Positions 1 to 9,139 are shown, counted from the stretch's first letter. The stretch: 52,759 nt of DNA from Streptomyces longispororuber (GCF_024448165.1 NZ_JAMOLN010000047.1:1-52759); one strand, 5' to 3'. Made by a program: numbers and translations. The notes: generated from the sequence alone by a model not told the origin.

Positions 1-1
1 G

Positions 2-85
2 CTGCCCTGCGTGCGCGACTCGCCCTGGTCCGGGCGGAGCCGCACGTCCTACCGGACGTCCGAGGTGCTCCGGTACCCCTCGTGA
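2..85 (+). CDS. 3' end of an unidentified protein (partial)
   Basis: Only the last 27 codons are inside the window, ending in TGA at 83-85. All 27 codons end in G or C, which the other two forward frames do not show, so this frame is very likely the real coding frame of a gene that begins upstream of the window. The tail is basic and Ser/Thr-rich and ends in LRYPS. I do not recognise a family from this fragment. It is convergent with the aldolase operon across the following gene-free gap. Confidence 0.6.
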   Translation: MPCVRDSPWSGRSRTSYRTSEVLRYPS

Positions 86-861
86 CCCGAATGCTCCCCG
101 CACCCGAAGTCACCCTGGACGTACCAGAGTTGGTCCCCCTTACGCCTGGCGCCGCAGACACTCCTGCTGCATATCTGTGGCTCCGGACTTATAGATCATC
201 ATTTGTCACTTCGTGTCCCAGCATGCGAAGCACGGTCAATCTAGACCATCGGAACCCGCCTGGAGAGAGGGATGTGTGTAATTTGTGCTCAAGATTTGAA
301 GCCGGTTCCGCGGACGGGTGGCGCCAGCGGGTGCCGTGACGGCCATGGCATGCCGTGTGACCTGTGATGACGCGGATTTTCTGGTTCTTCAACGCGCCCA
401 TGGAGCCACCGCGTCCATCACATTCGCCTCAAGTCCGTTGACTGAAGCGGATGTTGATTCCGGGCAACAAAACGGAACGGCTTCGCACATGGCCGGATCC
501 GCTCGCCGCGCCGGTCCGTTCGGGGGCGGGGCGGACGTGGCCGGAAAGTGGAGGCGGAGTTCGGCCACCCGAACGCCGTGCGCGACGGCGTCCGGACGAC
601 GGCAGGACCTCAACGCGCTTCTCGCGGGGGGCCGACCGGGCCGGCGGGGCGGCAGCCGCGCAGGCCGGACGGGGCCTCGACGACCGGGGCGGGCGTGCCG
701 GTGGAGGACACGGCTGCCGCACGCACCGAACCGGACACGGCCGACAGTCGCCGCCATGAGCAACACACGGGAAGCACAAGGGAGTTCAGGACATGTGCGC
801 CCCGCGCCCGGCCCGCCCCTGACACGCCTCGGGGCGGCCTCCGCCCTCCGCGGACCCGGGG
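86..861. other. Gene-free convergent intergenic gap of 776 bases
   Basis: No frame here combines Streptomyces-like third-position G/C bias with a recognisable protein. The first half (about 150-450) is visibly richer in A+T than anything else in the window, with runs such as TATAGATCATCATTTG near 190. Genes on both sides end into it, so no large promoter region is expected. A GC hairpin near 810-839 may terminate the aldolase operon. The open frames present look like chance frames of GC-rich DNA. A small RNA or a decayed gene cannot be excluded. Confidence 0.5.
810..839 (-). terminator. Possible terminator hairpin after the aldolase operon
   Basis: GGCCCGCCCC at 810-819 pairs with GGGGCGGCC at 831-839 around an 11-base loop, leaving one bulged base. 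It lies about 22 bases beyond the aldolase stop. There is no U-tract, as is common for Streptomyces terminators. Confidence 0.4.
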
Positions 862-1647
862 TCAGTCCTTGTAGTCGGGCGCGGTGCGCTCGACGAGCCG
901 CAGCAGCGCGGCCCAGGCGAGGTCGTACGCGTCGTGGTCCTCGAAGTCGGACGACGCCTCGCCGGTGAGCTGCCGCGCGGTGTACTCGGCGACCTGCGCC
1001 GACGGCAGGACCAGCGGGGTGCCGCCCGCCTGGGCGGTCACCTGGATCTCGCAGGCCTTCTCCAGGTAGTACATGCGCAGGAACGCCTGCTTGGCGCTGT
1101 CGCCGACGGTGAGCAGACCGTGGTTGCGCAGGATCAGCGCGGGGTGGCCGCCGAGGTCGGCGACGAGGCGCTCCTGCTCGTCGAGGTTGAGGGCGACACC
1201 TTCGTAGTCGTGGTAGCCGACGCGGTCGTGGAACTCCATCGACATCTGGTTGACCGGCAGCAGGCCGCCCTGCTGGGCGGCGACGGCGCAGCCCGCCTTG
1301 GTGTGGGTGTGCAGCACGCAGTGGGCGTCGTGGCGGGCCTTGTGGATCGCGCTGTGGATCACGAAGCCGGCCGGGTTGACCGGGTGCGGAGTCGGCTCGA
1401 CCGGGTTGCCGGCCAGGTCGATCTTGACCAGGTTCGAAGCGGTGATCTCCTCGAAGAGGAGCCCGTAGGGGTTGATGAGGAAGTGGTTGTCGGGCCCCGG
1501 CAGCCGCTGCGAGATGTGCGTGAAGATCAGGTCGGTCATCCGGAAGTGCGCGACCAGCCGGTAGACGGCGGCCAGTTCGCGGCGCAGGCGCAGTTCCTCC
1601 GCCGCCGGGTCGGCCGGTGCGTCGGGGGTGGTGAGGGCGTCGGTCAC
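862..1647 (-). CDS. Class II aldolase/adducin family protein
   Basis: This 261-residue protein has the full length of the class II aldolase/adducin fold, which includes zinc-dependent sugar-phosphate aldolases, epimerases and some decarboxylases. His113-Thr-His115 and His176 (in RNHGLL) match the metal-binding histidines of L-fuculose-phosphate aldolase. The GTG start at 1645-1647 overlaps the upstream dehydrogenase stop as GTGA, and AAGGAG lies 7 bases before it, so the two genes are translationally coupled. The reaction is probably retro-aldol cleavage or decarboxylation of a hydroxy-acid or sugar-acid derivative in the cytoplasm. The substrate cannot be read from the sequence. Family confidence is high, substrate confidence low. 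Confidence 0.88.
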   Translation of the reverse strand: MTDALTTPDAPADPAAEELRLRRELAAVYRLVAHFRMTDLIFTHISQRLPGPDNHFLINPYGLLFEEITASNLVKIDLAGNPVEPTPHPVNPAGFVIHSAIHKARHDAHCVLHTHTKAGCAVAAQQGGLLPVNQMSMEFHDRVGYHDYEGVALNLDEQERLVADLGGHPALILRNHGLLTVGDSAKQAFLRMYYLEKACEIQVTAQAGGTPLVLPSAQVAEYTARQLTGEASSDFEDHDAYDLAWAALLRLVERTAPDYKD

Positions 1648-2630
1648 GCGAGGGCTCCTTCGGTGGCGGCCGTGGTGTCGGGGACGACGACCGGGGTGTG
1701 CGGGCGGCCGGTGGTCCACCAGGCGATGACGTTGCGCGCGGGTTCGGTGACGTAGGCGCGCAGCGAGGCGTCGGTGAGGAAGGCGCTGTGCGGCGAGAGC
1801 AGCAGGCGCGGGTGGCTGCGCAGCCGGTCGTCGGCGGCGGGCGGCTCCACGGGGAAGACGTCCAGGGCGGCACCCGCGAGCTGTCCGCCGTCGAGCGCGG
1901 CGAGCAGGGCGCCGGGGTCCACGAGGTCGCCGCGGGAGACGTTGACGAGGAGGCTGCCGGGGCGCATCCGGGCCAGCAGCGGTCCGTCGATCATGCCCCG
2001 GGTCAGCGGGGTCGAGGGGACGTGCAGGGAGAGCGCGTCGGCGGTGGCGACGAGGGTGTCGAGGTCGACCCGTTCGACGCCGTCGGGCCAGTCGGCGGCG
2101 CGCGGGTCGTGGGCGACGACGCGGCCGAAGACGGGGGCGGCCAGCCGGGCGAGGGTGCGGGCGATGCGGCCCATGCCCAGCAGACCGAGGGTCAACTCGC
2201 TCGCGCGGCGCGGCACTTCGGTGAAGTCGGTGTTCCAGCCACCGCCACGGACCACGGCGTCGGCCTGCGGCAGCCGCCGGGTGAGCGCGAGCAGTTGGGC
2301 GAGGGCGTGCACGGCGACGTCCTCGGTGGCCGAGTGCGGCAGGTTCGACACCCACAGGCCGCGGCGGGCCGCCTCGGCGGTGTCGATCATGTCGTACCCC
2401 GCGGACATGGTGGCCAGCATCCGCACCCGGGGAAGCCGGTCGAGCAGCGCGGCGTCGATCCGCGCGTAGCCGACGATCAGCGCGTCGGCGTCGTGCGCGG
2501 CGGCGGCGATCGCCTCCGGGGCGCGGCTGCCGACGACCCGGACCTCGAAGCCCGCGTCGGACAGCAGCCGCACCGCGGGCTCGGGGTCGAGCTCCTCCGT
2601 GTCGGTGATGACGGCAACGGGTGTACTCAC
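1644..2630 (-). CDS. D-2-hydroxyacid dehydrogenase family (NAD-binding)
   Basis: This 328-residue protein resembles NAD(P)-dependent D-isomer 2-hydroxyacid dehydrogenases (phosphoglycerate, glyoxylate and hydroxypyruvate reductase group). It has a Rossmann motif GLLGMG at about 149-154. The family catalytic triad is visible as Arg223 (VSRGD), Glu252 (VEPP) and His271 (SPHS). I chose the GTG at 2628-2630 because GGAG sits 8 bases upstream; another in-frame GTG three codons earlier overlaps that site. It likely interconverts a 2-keto acid and a D-2-hydroxy acid, paired with the coupled aldolase downstream. The gene is divergent from the Lrp-type regulator, its probable controller. Confidence 0.88.
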   Translation of the reverse strand: MSTPVAVITDTEELDPEPAVRLLSDAGFEVRVVGSRAPEAIAAAAHDADALIVGYARIDAALLDRLPRVRMLATMSAGYDMIDTAEAARRGLWVSNLPHSATEDVAVHALAQLLALTRRLPQADAVVRGGGWNTDFTEVPRRASELTLGLLGMGRIARTLARLAAPVFGRVVAHDPRAADWPDGVERVDLDTLVATADALSLHVPSTPLTRGMIDGPLLARMRPGSLLVNVSRGDLVDPGALLAALDGGQLAGAALDVFPVEPPAADDRLRSHPRLLLSPHSAFLTDASLRAYVTEPARNVIAWWTTGRPHTPVVVPDTTAATEGALA

Positions 2631-2661
2631 GCACCACACTCCAGCGATGATTCGATCGTTA

Positions 2662-2700
2662 GACAGAACTGAAACTTACGTTTCCTTCGCTCGATCTGTC
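2662..2700. promoter_or_regulatory. Inverted repeats in the dehydrogenase/regulator divergent promoter
   Basis: GAAAC-TTAC-GTTTC at 2671-2684 is an inverted repeat lying inside a second pair, GACAGA at 2662-2667 and TCTGTC at 2695-2700. The stretch is clearly richer in A+T than its flanks and sits between divergent genes. It could be an operator for the adjacent Lrp/AsnC-type regulator. This is inference from position and symmetry. Confidence 0.4.
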
Positions 2701-2798
2701 CAGAGCCGCCGAGACGGCTGCACCATCGGCACGTAAGAATGAGCCCGGAGACCGGCCGGACCCGCGGCCGCGCCCTGGACGACGGAGGAGACCGGCAC

Positions 2799-3698
2799 GT
2801 GGATCTCGACGAGACCGACCTGGCGATCGTGCGGAGCCTGCAGACGGACGGCCGGCTGACCTACGAGACGCTGGCGCAGCAGGTGGGTCTGTCCCGGCCG
2901 GCCACCCGGATGCGGGTGCAGCGGCTGCAGGAGACGGGCGCGGTGCGGGTGGTGGCCATCGTGCACCCGGCGGTGCGCGGACTGACCGCGTCGGCGCACC
3001 TCGCGATCGACACGGACGGCGCCTCGGCCCCGGTCGCACGGGAGATCGCCACACTCCCGCAGGCCCCCTTCGTGACACTGACCAGCGGCCGGCGCTCGAT
3101 CATGGCAGAGCTGCGCACGGCCGACGCCGCCGAGCTGGAGCGGACCATCGAGCACATCCGGGCCCTCAAGGGCGTGCGGCGGGTGGATCCGCTGATCGCG
3201 ACCCGCCACGTGAAGGACCCCTACCTGCTGGGCGGCGAGCCGGCCGTCGCCCTCCAGGACCCCACGGACGACCGGATCCTCGCCGAGCTGGAGGAGGACG
3301 GCCGGCTGCCGTTCGCCGAACTCGCCGCACGCGTCGGCCTGTCGGCCGGCGCCACCCGCTCCCGCACCCTGCGCCTGCTGGAGGGCGGGGTGGCGAAGGT
3401 GGTCGCCCTGGTGCGCCCCGACGTCCTGGGTATGGGCTATCTGTGCGGCTTCAGCCTGCGGGTCGACGGCGCGGCGGCGCCGGTGGCCGAACGGGTCGCC
3501 CGGTTCGAGCGCGTGACGTTCCTGTCGACCTGTCTGGGCCGCGCGGAGCTGGTCGGGACGATCACCGCGGAGTCGTTCGCCGCGGTGCGCACGACGCTGG
3601 AGGAGATGCGCGAACTGACGGCGGTGCGCGAGGTGGAGAGCTGGCTGCACCTGGAGCTGGTCAAGGAGCGGTACGACCTCGGTCCCAGAACGGCCTGA
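2799..3698 (+). CDS. Tandem-domain Lrp/AsnC family transcriptional regulator
   Basis: This 299-residue protein is about twice the usual Lrp/AsnC length because the module is duplicated. A winged helix-turn-helix at about 3-50 is followed by an effector-like region to about 135, a second winged helix at about 146-195, and a second effector-like region to about 280. Such double-Lrp proteins behave like a fused dimer. The GTG start at 2799 is preferred because GGAGGAG at 2784-2790 lies 8 bases upstream; an ATG 60 bases earlier is possible. It sits between the divergent dehydrogenase/aldolase operon and the co-directional amidohydrolase, so it probably senses a catabolic substrate and controls both. 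Confidence 0.87.
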   Translation: MDLDETDLAIVRSLQTDGRLTYETLAQQVGLSRPATRMRVQRLQETGAVRVVAIVHPAVRGLTASAHLAIDTDGASAPVAREIATLPQAPFVTLTSGRRSIMAELRTADAAELERTIEHIRALKGVRRVDPLIATRHVKDPYLLGGEPAVALQDPTDDRILAELEEDGRLPFAELAARVGLSAGATRSRTLRLLEGGVAKVVALVRPDVLGMGYLCGFSLRVDGAAAPVAERVARFERVTFLSTCLGRAELVGTITAESFAAVRTTLEEMRELTAVREVESWLHLELVKERYDLGPRTA

Positions 3699-3763
3699 CG
3701 GGAGAACCAGGGTCCCGACAGTCGATCCGGAATCAAAAGAGCGATTCAACTTTACAAAACTAC

Positions 3764-3806
3764 TTGACCGCCCCCTCTGGTCAATCAGTCGTTCGCTCTC
3801 TATGGT
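3764..3806 (+). promoter_or_regulatory. Promoter and inverted repeat before the amidohydrolase gene
   Basis: TTGACC at 3764-3769 and GGTCAA at 3779-3784 form a perfect 6-bp inverted repeat with a 9-base spacer. The second arm overlaps a plausible -35 element, TGGTCA at 3778-3783, which is 17 bases from TATGGT at 3801-3806. A regulator bound here would cover the -35. The Lrp-type regulator just upstream is the obvious candidate. Confidence 0.45.
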
Positions 3807-3870
3807 TCAGCAAGCCGAATCGTCTGTCGGCACTTCCCCCTGAACGTCTTTGGTCGAAAGCAGGCCTGCC

Positions 3871-5526
3871 ATGCCCCGACACCCCGAGTCCCCCGAGCGC
3901 ACCCTGCTCGTCACCGGCGCCGCCGTCGCCGCCGCGGGCACCCCGGTCCGCACCGAGGCGCTGGCCGTGCGCGGCGACCGCATCGTCCACGTGGGCACCG
4001 CCCAGGACGCCCGCGCCGCGCTCGGCGGCCGCGCCGACGAGGAACTCGCCCTGGACGGCGGCCTGGTCCACCCCGGTTTCGTCGACGCGCACTGCCACCC
4101 GGTGATGTACGGCCAGGCCCTCGCCTGGGTCGATCTGCGCCCCGAGCACGTGCCGGACATCGACACCCTGATCGAGGTGCTCCGCGAGGCCGCCCGCGAC
4201 CTGCCCGCCGGCGTCCCGGTGCGCGGCTTCGGCTACGAGCACCGCCGCCTGGCCGAGGGCCGCCACCCCAGCTGCCACGACCTGGACCGCGTCGCCGAGG
4301 ACCGCGAGGTCTACGTCATGAACGCCTCCGGGCACGGCGGCGTCGTCAACTCCCACACGCTGCGCGCCTGCCGCATCACCGCGGGCACCCCGTCCCCCGA
4401 GGGCGGCAGCATCGGGCACTTCGCGAACGGCGAGCCCGACGGACAGCTGTGGGACGCGGCCTGCGACCTGCTCACAGGACCGGCCGGCGTGAAGATCGGC
4501 AACCACGGCCCGAACTTCCACCTCTCCGAGCCCGACGCGATCATGAACGACCACCTGCTGCGCGCCCAGGAGGTGTTCCTCGCCGCCGGTGTCACGACGA
4601 TCGGCGACGCCCAGGTCTCGCGCCGCGAGATGGAGACGTACCTGCGCGCCCGCACCGACGGCTCCCTGCGCATGCGCGTCAGCGCCTACCTCACCTCGGC
4701 GCTGCTCGACACGGCCCTCGAACTCGGCGCGGTGCGCGGCTTCGGCGACGACCTGTTCCGCGTCCAGGGCGTGAAGTTCTACGCCGACGGCACGCTCGGC
4801 GGCTGGACCGCGTACTTCCCGGAGGGTTACGCCGCCGACTGCTGCCACCACGGGCAGCTTTACCACTCGGTCGAGGAGTACGCGGACATCGTGCGCCGCG
4901 CCCACGCCGCCGGTCTGCAGACCGCGACCCACGCCCAGTCGCCGTACGCCATCGGCATGGTGCTCGACGCGATCGAGAAGGCGCAGGCCGACCGGCCGCG
5001 CGACGACATGCGGCACCGCATCGAGCACTGCGGGCTGCCCACCGACGAGCAGATCGGACGGATGGGGAGTCTCGGGGTCGTCCCCGTCATGCAGCCGCAG
5101 CACCACCTGCGCACCGGCGACGGCACGCTGACCGCCGTAGGCGACCTCGGCCACCGCTACAACCCGGCGGGCCTGTGCCCGGCCGCCGGCGTCCCGGTCG
5201 TCTTCTCCTCGGACGCCCCGGTCGCCCCGCCCGCCCCGCTGGAGGCCGTGGCCGCCGCCGCGACCCGCCGCACCGTGCTCGGCACCGTCCTCGGCGACGA
5301 GGCGCTGCGCCTGCCCGTCGAGGCCGGTCTGCACGCGCACACCGGCGCCGCCGCGCGCGCCCTGCACCGCGAGCACGCGGTCGGCGCCCTCGCGCCGGGC
5401 ATGCTCGCGGACTTCACCGTCCTGGACGCCGATCCGCTGACCGTGTCCGCCGACGACCTCACCGGCATCCGCGTACGCGAGACCTGGGTCGGCGGCAGTC
5501 GCGCCTGGGCCGCACCGGGTCGCTGA
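3871..5526 (+). CDS. YtcJ-type amidohydrolase (Amidohydrolase_3 family)
   Basis: This 551-residue metal-dependent hydrolase has the hallmarks of the amidohydrolase superfamily: HxH at His74-Cys-His76 in GFVDAHCHP, a Lys in VKFYADG, later histidines in ATHAQSP and RIEHCG, and the terminal metal-ligand Asp in SSDAPVAPP. The length fits the YtcJ group, which hydrolyses amide, imide or ester bonds of poorly characterised substrates. No signal peptide is seen, so it acts in the cytoplasm. ATG 3871 is preferred; an in-frame TTG at 3850 adds seven residues. The MHS symporter 127 bases downstream probably imports its substrate. Confidence 0.87.
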   Translation: MPRHPESPERTLLVTGAAVAAAGTPVRTEALAVRGDRIVHVGTAQDARAALGGRADEELALDGGLVHPGFVDAHCHPVMYGQALAWVDLRPEHVPDIDTLIEVLREAARDLPAGVPVRGFGYEHRRLAEGRHPSCHDLDRVAEDREVYVMNASGHGGVVNSHTLRACRITAGTPSPEGGSIGHFANGEPDGQLWDAACDLLTGPAGVKIGNHGPNFHLSEPDAIMNDHLLRAQEVFLAAGVTTIGDAQVSRREMETYLRARTDGSLRMRVSAYLTSALLDTALELGAVRGFGDDLFRVQGVKFYADGTLGGWTAYFPEGYAADCCHHGQLYHSVEEYADIVRRAHAAGLQTATHAQSPYAIGMVLDAIEKAQADRPRDDMRHRIEHCGLPTDEQIGRMGSLGVVPVMQPQHHLRTGDGTLTAVGDLGHRYNPAGLCPAAGVPVVFSSDAPVAPPAPLEAVAAAATRRTVLGTVLGDEALRLPVEAGLHAHTGAAARALHREHAVGALAPGMLADFTVLDADPLTVSADDLTGIRVRETWVGGSRAWAAPGR

Positions 5527-5534
5527 CCCACTCC

Positions 5535-5575
5535 CCCGGCGGCCGGACGATCCCGTCCGTGGCCCGGCCGCCGGG
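5535..5575 (+). terminator. 12-bp hairpin between amidohydrolase and symporter genes
   Basis: CCCGGCGGCCGG at 5535-5546 is perfectly complementary to CCGGCCGCCGGG at 5564-5575, with a 17-base loop that can form a small inner stem (GGAC/GTCC). It starts 9 bases after the amidohydrolase stop. It is probably a terminator or attenuating hairpin lowering read-through into the symporter gene. Confidence 0.55.
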
Positions 5576-5653
5576 CCCGGCTCCACGCCGACGCCACTCC
5601 CCACGCCCGAGCAGTTCCCGTCCCCGACCGCACTCCTTCCGCCGGAGGCCCCC

Positions 5654-7003
5654 GTGCCGGACCGCACGCCCACCCGCTCGCCGCAGAGCCCGTTCAGAAC
5701 GGCCTTCGCCGCTCTGTCCGGAACCTCCATCGAGTGGTACGACTTCTATGCCTTCGCCACCGCGGCGGCGATCGTCTTCAACGACGTCTTCTTCCCCGCC
5801 GACATGCCGACGGCCCTGAAGACGATCTCCTCCTTCGCCACCTTCGCGGTCGGCTTCCTGCTGCGCCCGCTCGGCGGCATCGTCTTCGGTCACATCGGTG
5901 ACCGGGTCGGCCGCAAGAAGACCCTCGTCATCACCCTGCTGATGATGGGCGTCGCGTCGTTCGCGATCGGTCTGCTGCCCACCTACGACCAGGTCGGCGT
6001 GCTCTCCCCGATCCTGCTCATCGTGCTCCGGCTCGTCCAGGGCATCGCGATCGGCGGCGAGTGGGGCGGCGCGGTGCTCATCGCCGTCGAGAACGCGCCG
6101 AAGGGCAAGGCGACGTTCTTCGGCTCGTTCGCCCAACTCGGCTCGTCCGTTGGCGCGTTGCTCTCCACCGGCATGTTCAGCCTGATGAACCTCTTCGGCG
6201 ACGCAGCGTTCGACTCGTGGGGCTGGCGCGTGCCGTTCCTGGCCTCCGCCGTCCTCGTCGTCATCGGTCTGGTGGTGCGCACCAAGCTGGAGGACTCCCC
6301 GGTGATGGACGAGGTCCACACCCGGCAGGAGAAGGGCGGGGTCGGCAGGCTGCCCGTGGCGGAGGTGCTGCGCAAGGACTGGAAGACGGTCCTGGTGGGC
6401 GTCTTCTCCCTGGCCACGGCCACCGGCGGGTACTACGTGGTGACCAGCTACCTCCTCTCGTACGGCACCGAGGACCAGCACCTGTCCGAGTCGATGCTGC
6501 TCAACGGGCTCTCGCTCGCGGCGTTCCTGGAGCTCGTCGTCACCCCGTTCCTGTCGCTGCTCGGCGACAAGGTGGGCGCGCACCGCGTCGTGGTCGGCGG
6601 GCTCGCGGGCGTGGTGCTGCTCTCGATCCCGCAGTTCATGGTCCTGGGCACGGGCAGCGTCGCCGGGATCTATCTGATGATGCTCGCCATGCGGTTCGTG
6701 ATGTCCGCGCTGTACGGGCCGATGGCGGCGATCCTCGCCGACGGTTTCGACCCGCACGTCCGCTACACCGGCATCTCGCTGTCGTACCAGGTCTGCAACC
6801 TGGTCTTCGCGGGCTTCGCCCCGGTCGCCGCCGTGTGGCTGTCCGCGCTGGCCGGCGGCGCGTACTGGCCACCCGCCGTCGCGCTGATGGTGGTCTCCGC
6901 GGTCGGCATCTGGTGCACGCTGCGGCTGCGCACCTACGGCGCACGCCGGGTCGCCGCCAAGGCCCCGGCCGCCCCGGCCCGGCCGGTGACCGCGCACGCC
7001 TGA
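5654..7003 (+). CDS. MHS-family MFS transporter (metabolite:H+ symporter)
   Basis: This 449-residue membrane protein has the MHS subgroup signature GTSIEWYDFY at 23-32 near its N terminus and the MFS loop motif GDRVGRKK at 82-89. About twelve hydrophobic helices follow. Relatives include ShiA (shikimate), KgtP (2-oxoglutarate) and ProP, which import small organic acids or osmolytes with protons. The GTG start at 5654 is preceded by GGAGG at the right distance. Its position after the amidohydrolase suggests it imports the substrate of this catabolic cluster. The substrate itself is not readable. Confidence 0.88.
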   Translation: MPDRTPTRSPQSPFRTAFAALSGTSIEWYDFYAFATAAAIVFNDVFFPADMPTALKTISSFATFAVGFLLRPLGGIVFGHIGDRVGRKKTLVITLLMMGVASFAIGLLPTYDQVGVLSPILLIVLRLVQGIAIGGEWGGAVLIAVENAPKGKATFFGSFAQLGSSVGALLSTGMFSLMNLFGDAAFDSWGWRVPFLASAVLVVIGLVVRTKLEDSPVMDEVHTRQEKGGVGRLPVAEVLRKDWKTVLVGVFSLATATGGYYVVTSYLLSYGTEDQHLSESMLLNGLSLAAFLELVVTPFLSLLGDKVGAHRVVVGGLAGVVLLSIPQFMVLGTGSVAGIYLMMLAMRFVMSALYGPMAAILADGFDPHVRYTGISLSYQVCNLVFAGFAPVAAVWLSALAGGAYWPPAVALMVVSAVGIWCTLRLRTYGARRVAAKAPAAPARPVTAHA

Positions 7004-7057
7004 GCGCTTCCGGCCGAGCCCGCCGTCTCCGTCAGGGGCGGCGGGCCCGGGCGCTCA
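7001..7057 (+). terminator. Two-part terminator hairpin after the symporter gene
   Basis: TGAGCGC at 7001-7007, which includes the symporter stop codon, pairs with GCGCTCA at 7051-7057. An inner stem pairs GCCCGCCG at 7018-7025 with CGGCGGGC at 7039-7046. It lies between converging genes and has no T-tract, so it may work from either side. Confidence 0.6.
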
Positions 7058-7173
7058 GCACCGCGACGCTCGTCGCTGTCGTCCTGCTCCGCGACGATGA
7101 CGACGGATGACGACGGATGGCGACGGGGCTCGCCGGCGGCACGCTCGCCTGTCGAGGCCGGGACGTCAGGGGT

Positions 7174-8988
7174 TCAGGGCGTCACGATCGGGAAGTTGGG
7201 GTCGGGTTCGTCGAGCGTGCCCAGGAGCAGCGCCAGGACGGCGGCGTCGCCCTCCTGTCCGATGCCGTCGAGGCCGTGGCCGGCGAGCAGTCCGATCAAC
7301 TGGACCTTGGTGAGCGTCAGGGTCAGGTCGGCGCTGGTGTCCCGGGGGTCCGGGTAGTGGATGAGCGCCCCGTTGGAGAGCTCCATCCGGTACGTCTCGC
7401 CCAGGTCGATCACGTTCCACAGGATGGTCAGGCGCACGCCCCAGGCGCGCGGCCCGTTGACGCGGATGGCGAGCGAGTCGAAGGCCTGGGTGACGGAGAG
7501 CGCGGAGGCCAGGCTCGCGGCGAGCGCGATCGCCGTCTTCGGTACGCCGTCGCGCAGTTCGTGGGCGCCTTCGAGGAAGAAGTTGCGCCAGGTCGAGCAC
7601 TCGGCGCCGTACCCGAGCCGGGTCAGGACGTCGGCGAGGAGTTCCTTGGCGCCCGCGTGGTCCGGCGCGCCGAAGACGACGTGCGAGGCCAGTTCCGCGG
7701 CGAACCGCAGGTCGCCCTCGTCGGCGAAGGTGCGGGCGGTCTCGACGGCCCGGTCGGGGCCGCCGAGCGCCCGCACGTACCGCTCGCCCTGCGCCTGCGG
7801 CGGGTGCTGCCACAGGTGGGCCGGGTTGCCGTCGAACCAGCCCATGTACCGCTGGTAGACGGCCTTCACGCCGTGCGACACGGAGCCGTAGTAGCCGCGG
7901 ACGTGCCAGGCCTTCGCCAGCTCGGGCGGCAGCCGGATCTCCTCGGCGATCTCGATGCCGGTCAGTCCGGTGTTCATCATGCGCAGCGTCTGGTCGTGCA
8001 GGTAGCCGTACATGTCGCGCTGCTCGGAGAGGAAGCGGACGATGCGGTCGGTGCCCCAGGTCGGCCAGTGGTGCGAGGCGTAGACGACGTCGGTCTCGTG
8101 CCCGTACAGCTCGATGGCCTCGTTGAGGTAGCGGGACCACATCCGGGCGTCGCGGATCTGGGCGCCGCGCAGGGTGAGCAGGTTGTGGAGGGTGTGGCAG
8201 GAGTTCTCGGCCATGCACAGGGCGCGCCGCTCGGGGAGGTAGAAGTTCATCTCCGCGGGGGCCTCGGTGCCCGGTGTCATCTGGAAGACGAAGCGGACGC
8301 CGTCCAGGACTTCTTCCTGACCGGTCTTCGTGATGGTCAGATTGGGCGGGATCAGCCCGACGGCACCGGTCGACGTGGCCATGCCCAGGCCCATGTTGAC
8401 CTGTCCCGTGGGGCCGAACGGCGTGCCGGCCGCGCCGAAGTACATGCCGCGCCGGATCATCGCCGTGCCCGCGTACACGTTCTCGGAGACGGCGTGTTCC
8501 ATGAAGTGCTCGGGGGCCACCACGGGGACGTCCGAGTCGGGGCTGATCACGCCGCGCACGCCGCCGAAGTGGTCGACGTGCGGATGGGTGTAGATCACGG
8601 CGGTGACCGGCCGGTCGCCGCGGTGCGCGCGGTACAGGCCGAGCGCCGCGGCGGCGACCTCGGCGGAGACCAGCGGGTCGACGACGATCACGCCCCGCTC
8701 GCCCTCGATCAGCGACATGTTGGACAGGTCGAGTCCGCGCACCTGGTAGAGGCCGTCGGTCACCTCGTACAGGCCCTGGCGGGCGCAGAGCGCGGCCTGC
8801 CGCCACAGGCTCGGGTGCACGGTGTCGGCCGGCTCGGACTGCTCCATGAGGTAGGCGTAGGCGTCGCTGTTCCAGACGGTGGCCCCGTCCGCGTTCTTGA
8901 CGACCCCTGGTTCCAGCGCGGCGACGAATCCCCGGTCGGCGTCCTGCGCGTCGGTGCCGTCGTCCACCGGAAGGTCGGTCGTGGTCAC
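7174..8988 (-). CDS. Alkylsulfatase-like metallo-beta-lactamase fold hydrolase
   Basis: This 604-residue protein matches the architecture of type III alkylsulfatases (SdsA1, YjcS, yeast BDS1). An N-terminal metallo-beta-lactamase domain carries THPHVDH (His135, His137, Asp139, His140) and downstream metal-site residues in AENSCH and YASHHWP. A dimerisation region follows, then a C-terminal SCP2-like domain from about residue 480. The family hydrolyses primary or secondary alkyl sulfates such as SDS. No signal peptide is visible, unlike secreted SdsA1, so a cytoplasmic location is likely. It converges on the symporter gene and is divergent from the RavA-like gene. A role in sulfur scavenging or surfactant use is inferred. 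Confidence 0.88.
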   Translation of the reverse strand: MTTTDLPVDDGTDAQDADRGFVAALEPGVVKNADGATVWNSDAYAYLMEQSEPADTVHPSLWRQAALCARQGLYEVTDGLYQVRGLDLSNMSLIEGERGVIVVDPLVSAEVAAAALGLYRAHRGDRPVTAVIYTHPHVDHFGGVRGVISPDSDVPVVAPEHFMEHAVSENVYAGTAMIRRGMYFGAAGTPFGPTGQVNMGLGMATSTGAVGLIPPNLTITKTGQEEVLDGVRFVFQMTPGTEAPAEMNFYLPERRALCMAENSCHTLHNLLTLRGAQIRDARMWSRYLNEAIELYGHETDVVYASHHWPTWGTDRIVRFLSEQRDMYGYLHDQTLRMMNTGLTGIEIAEEIRLPPELAKAWHVRGYYGSVSHGVKAVYQRYMGWFDGNPAHLWQHPPQAQGERYVRALGGPDRAVETARTFADEGDLRFAAELASHVVFGAPDHAGAKELLADVLTRLGYGAECSTWRNFFLEGAHELRDGVPKTAIALAASLASALSVTQAFDSLAIRVNGPRAWGVRLTILWNVIDLGETYRMELSNGALIHYPDPRDTSADLTLTLTKVQLIGLLAGHGLDGIGQEGDAAVLALLLGTLDEPDPNFPIVTP

Positions 8989-9139
8989 GGGGTCCTCCTG
9001 CGTCCGGGTGGCTGCGCCTCAGCCTGGTGCCGGCCTGTCCGAGGAGCCATCGGGCTGGGGCCGTACGAGTGAATCCCGGACGGCCGCCCGCGCTATGTTG
9101 TCCGGGGTGCCCGAACGGGCGCGGGGGCGGGAGTTGTGC

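Noticed and set aside
86..861. Several short open frames in the first gap, including 82-339 and 451-759
   Set aside because: No frame shows consistent codon bias, domain features or a ribosome-binding site.
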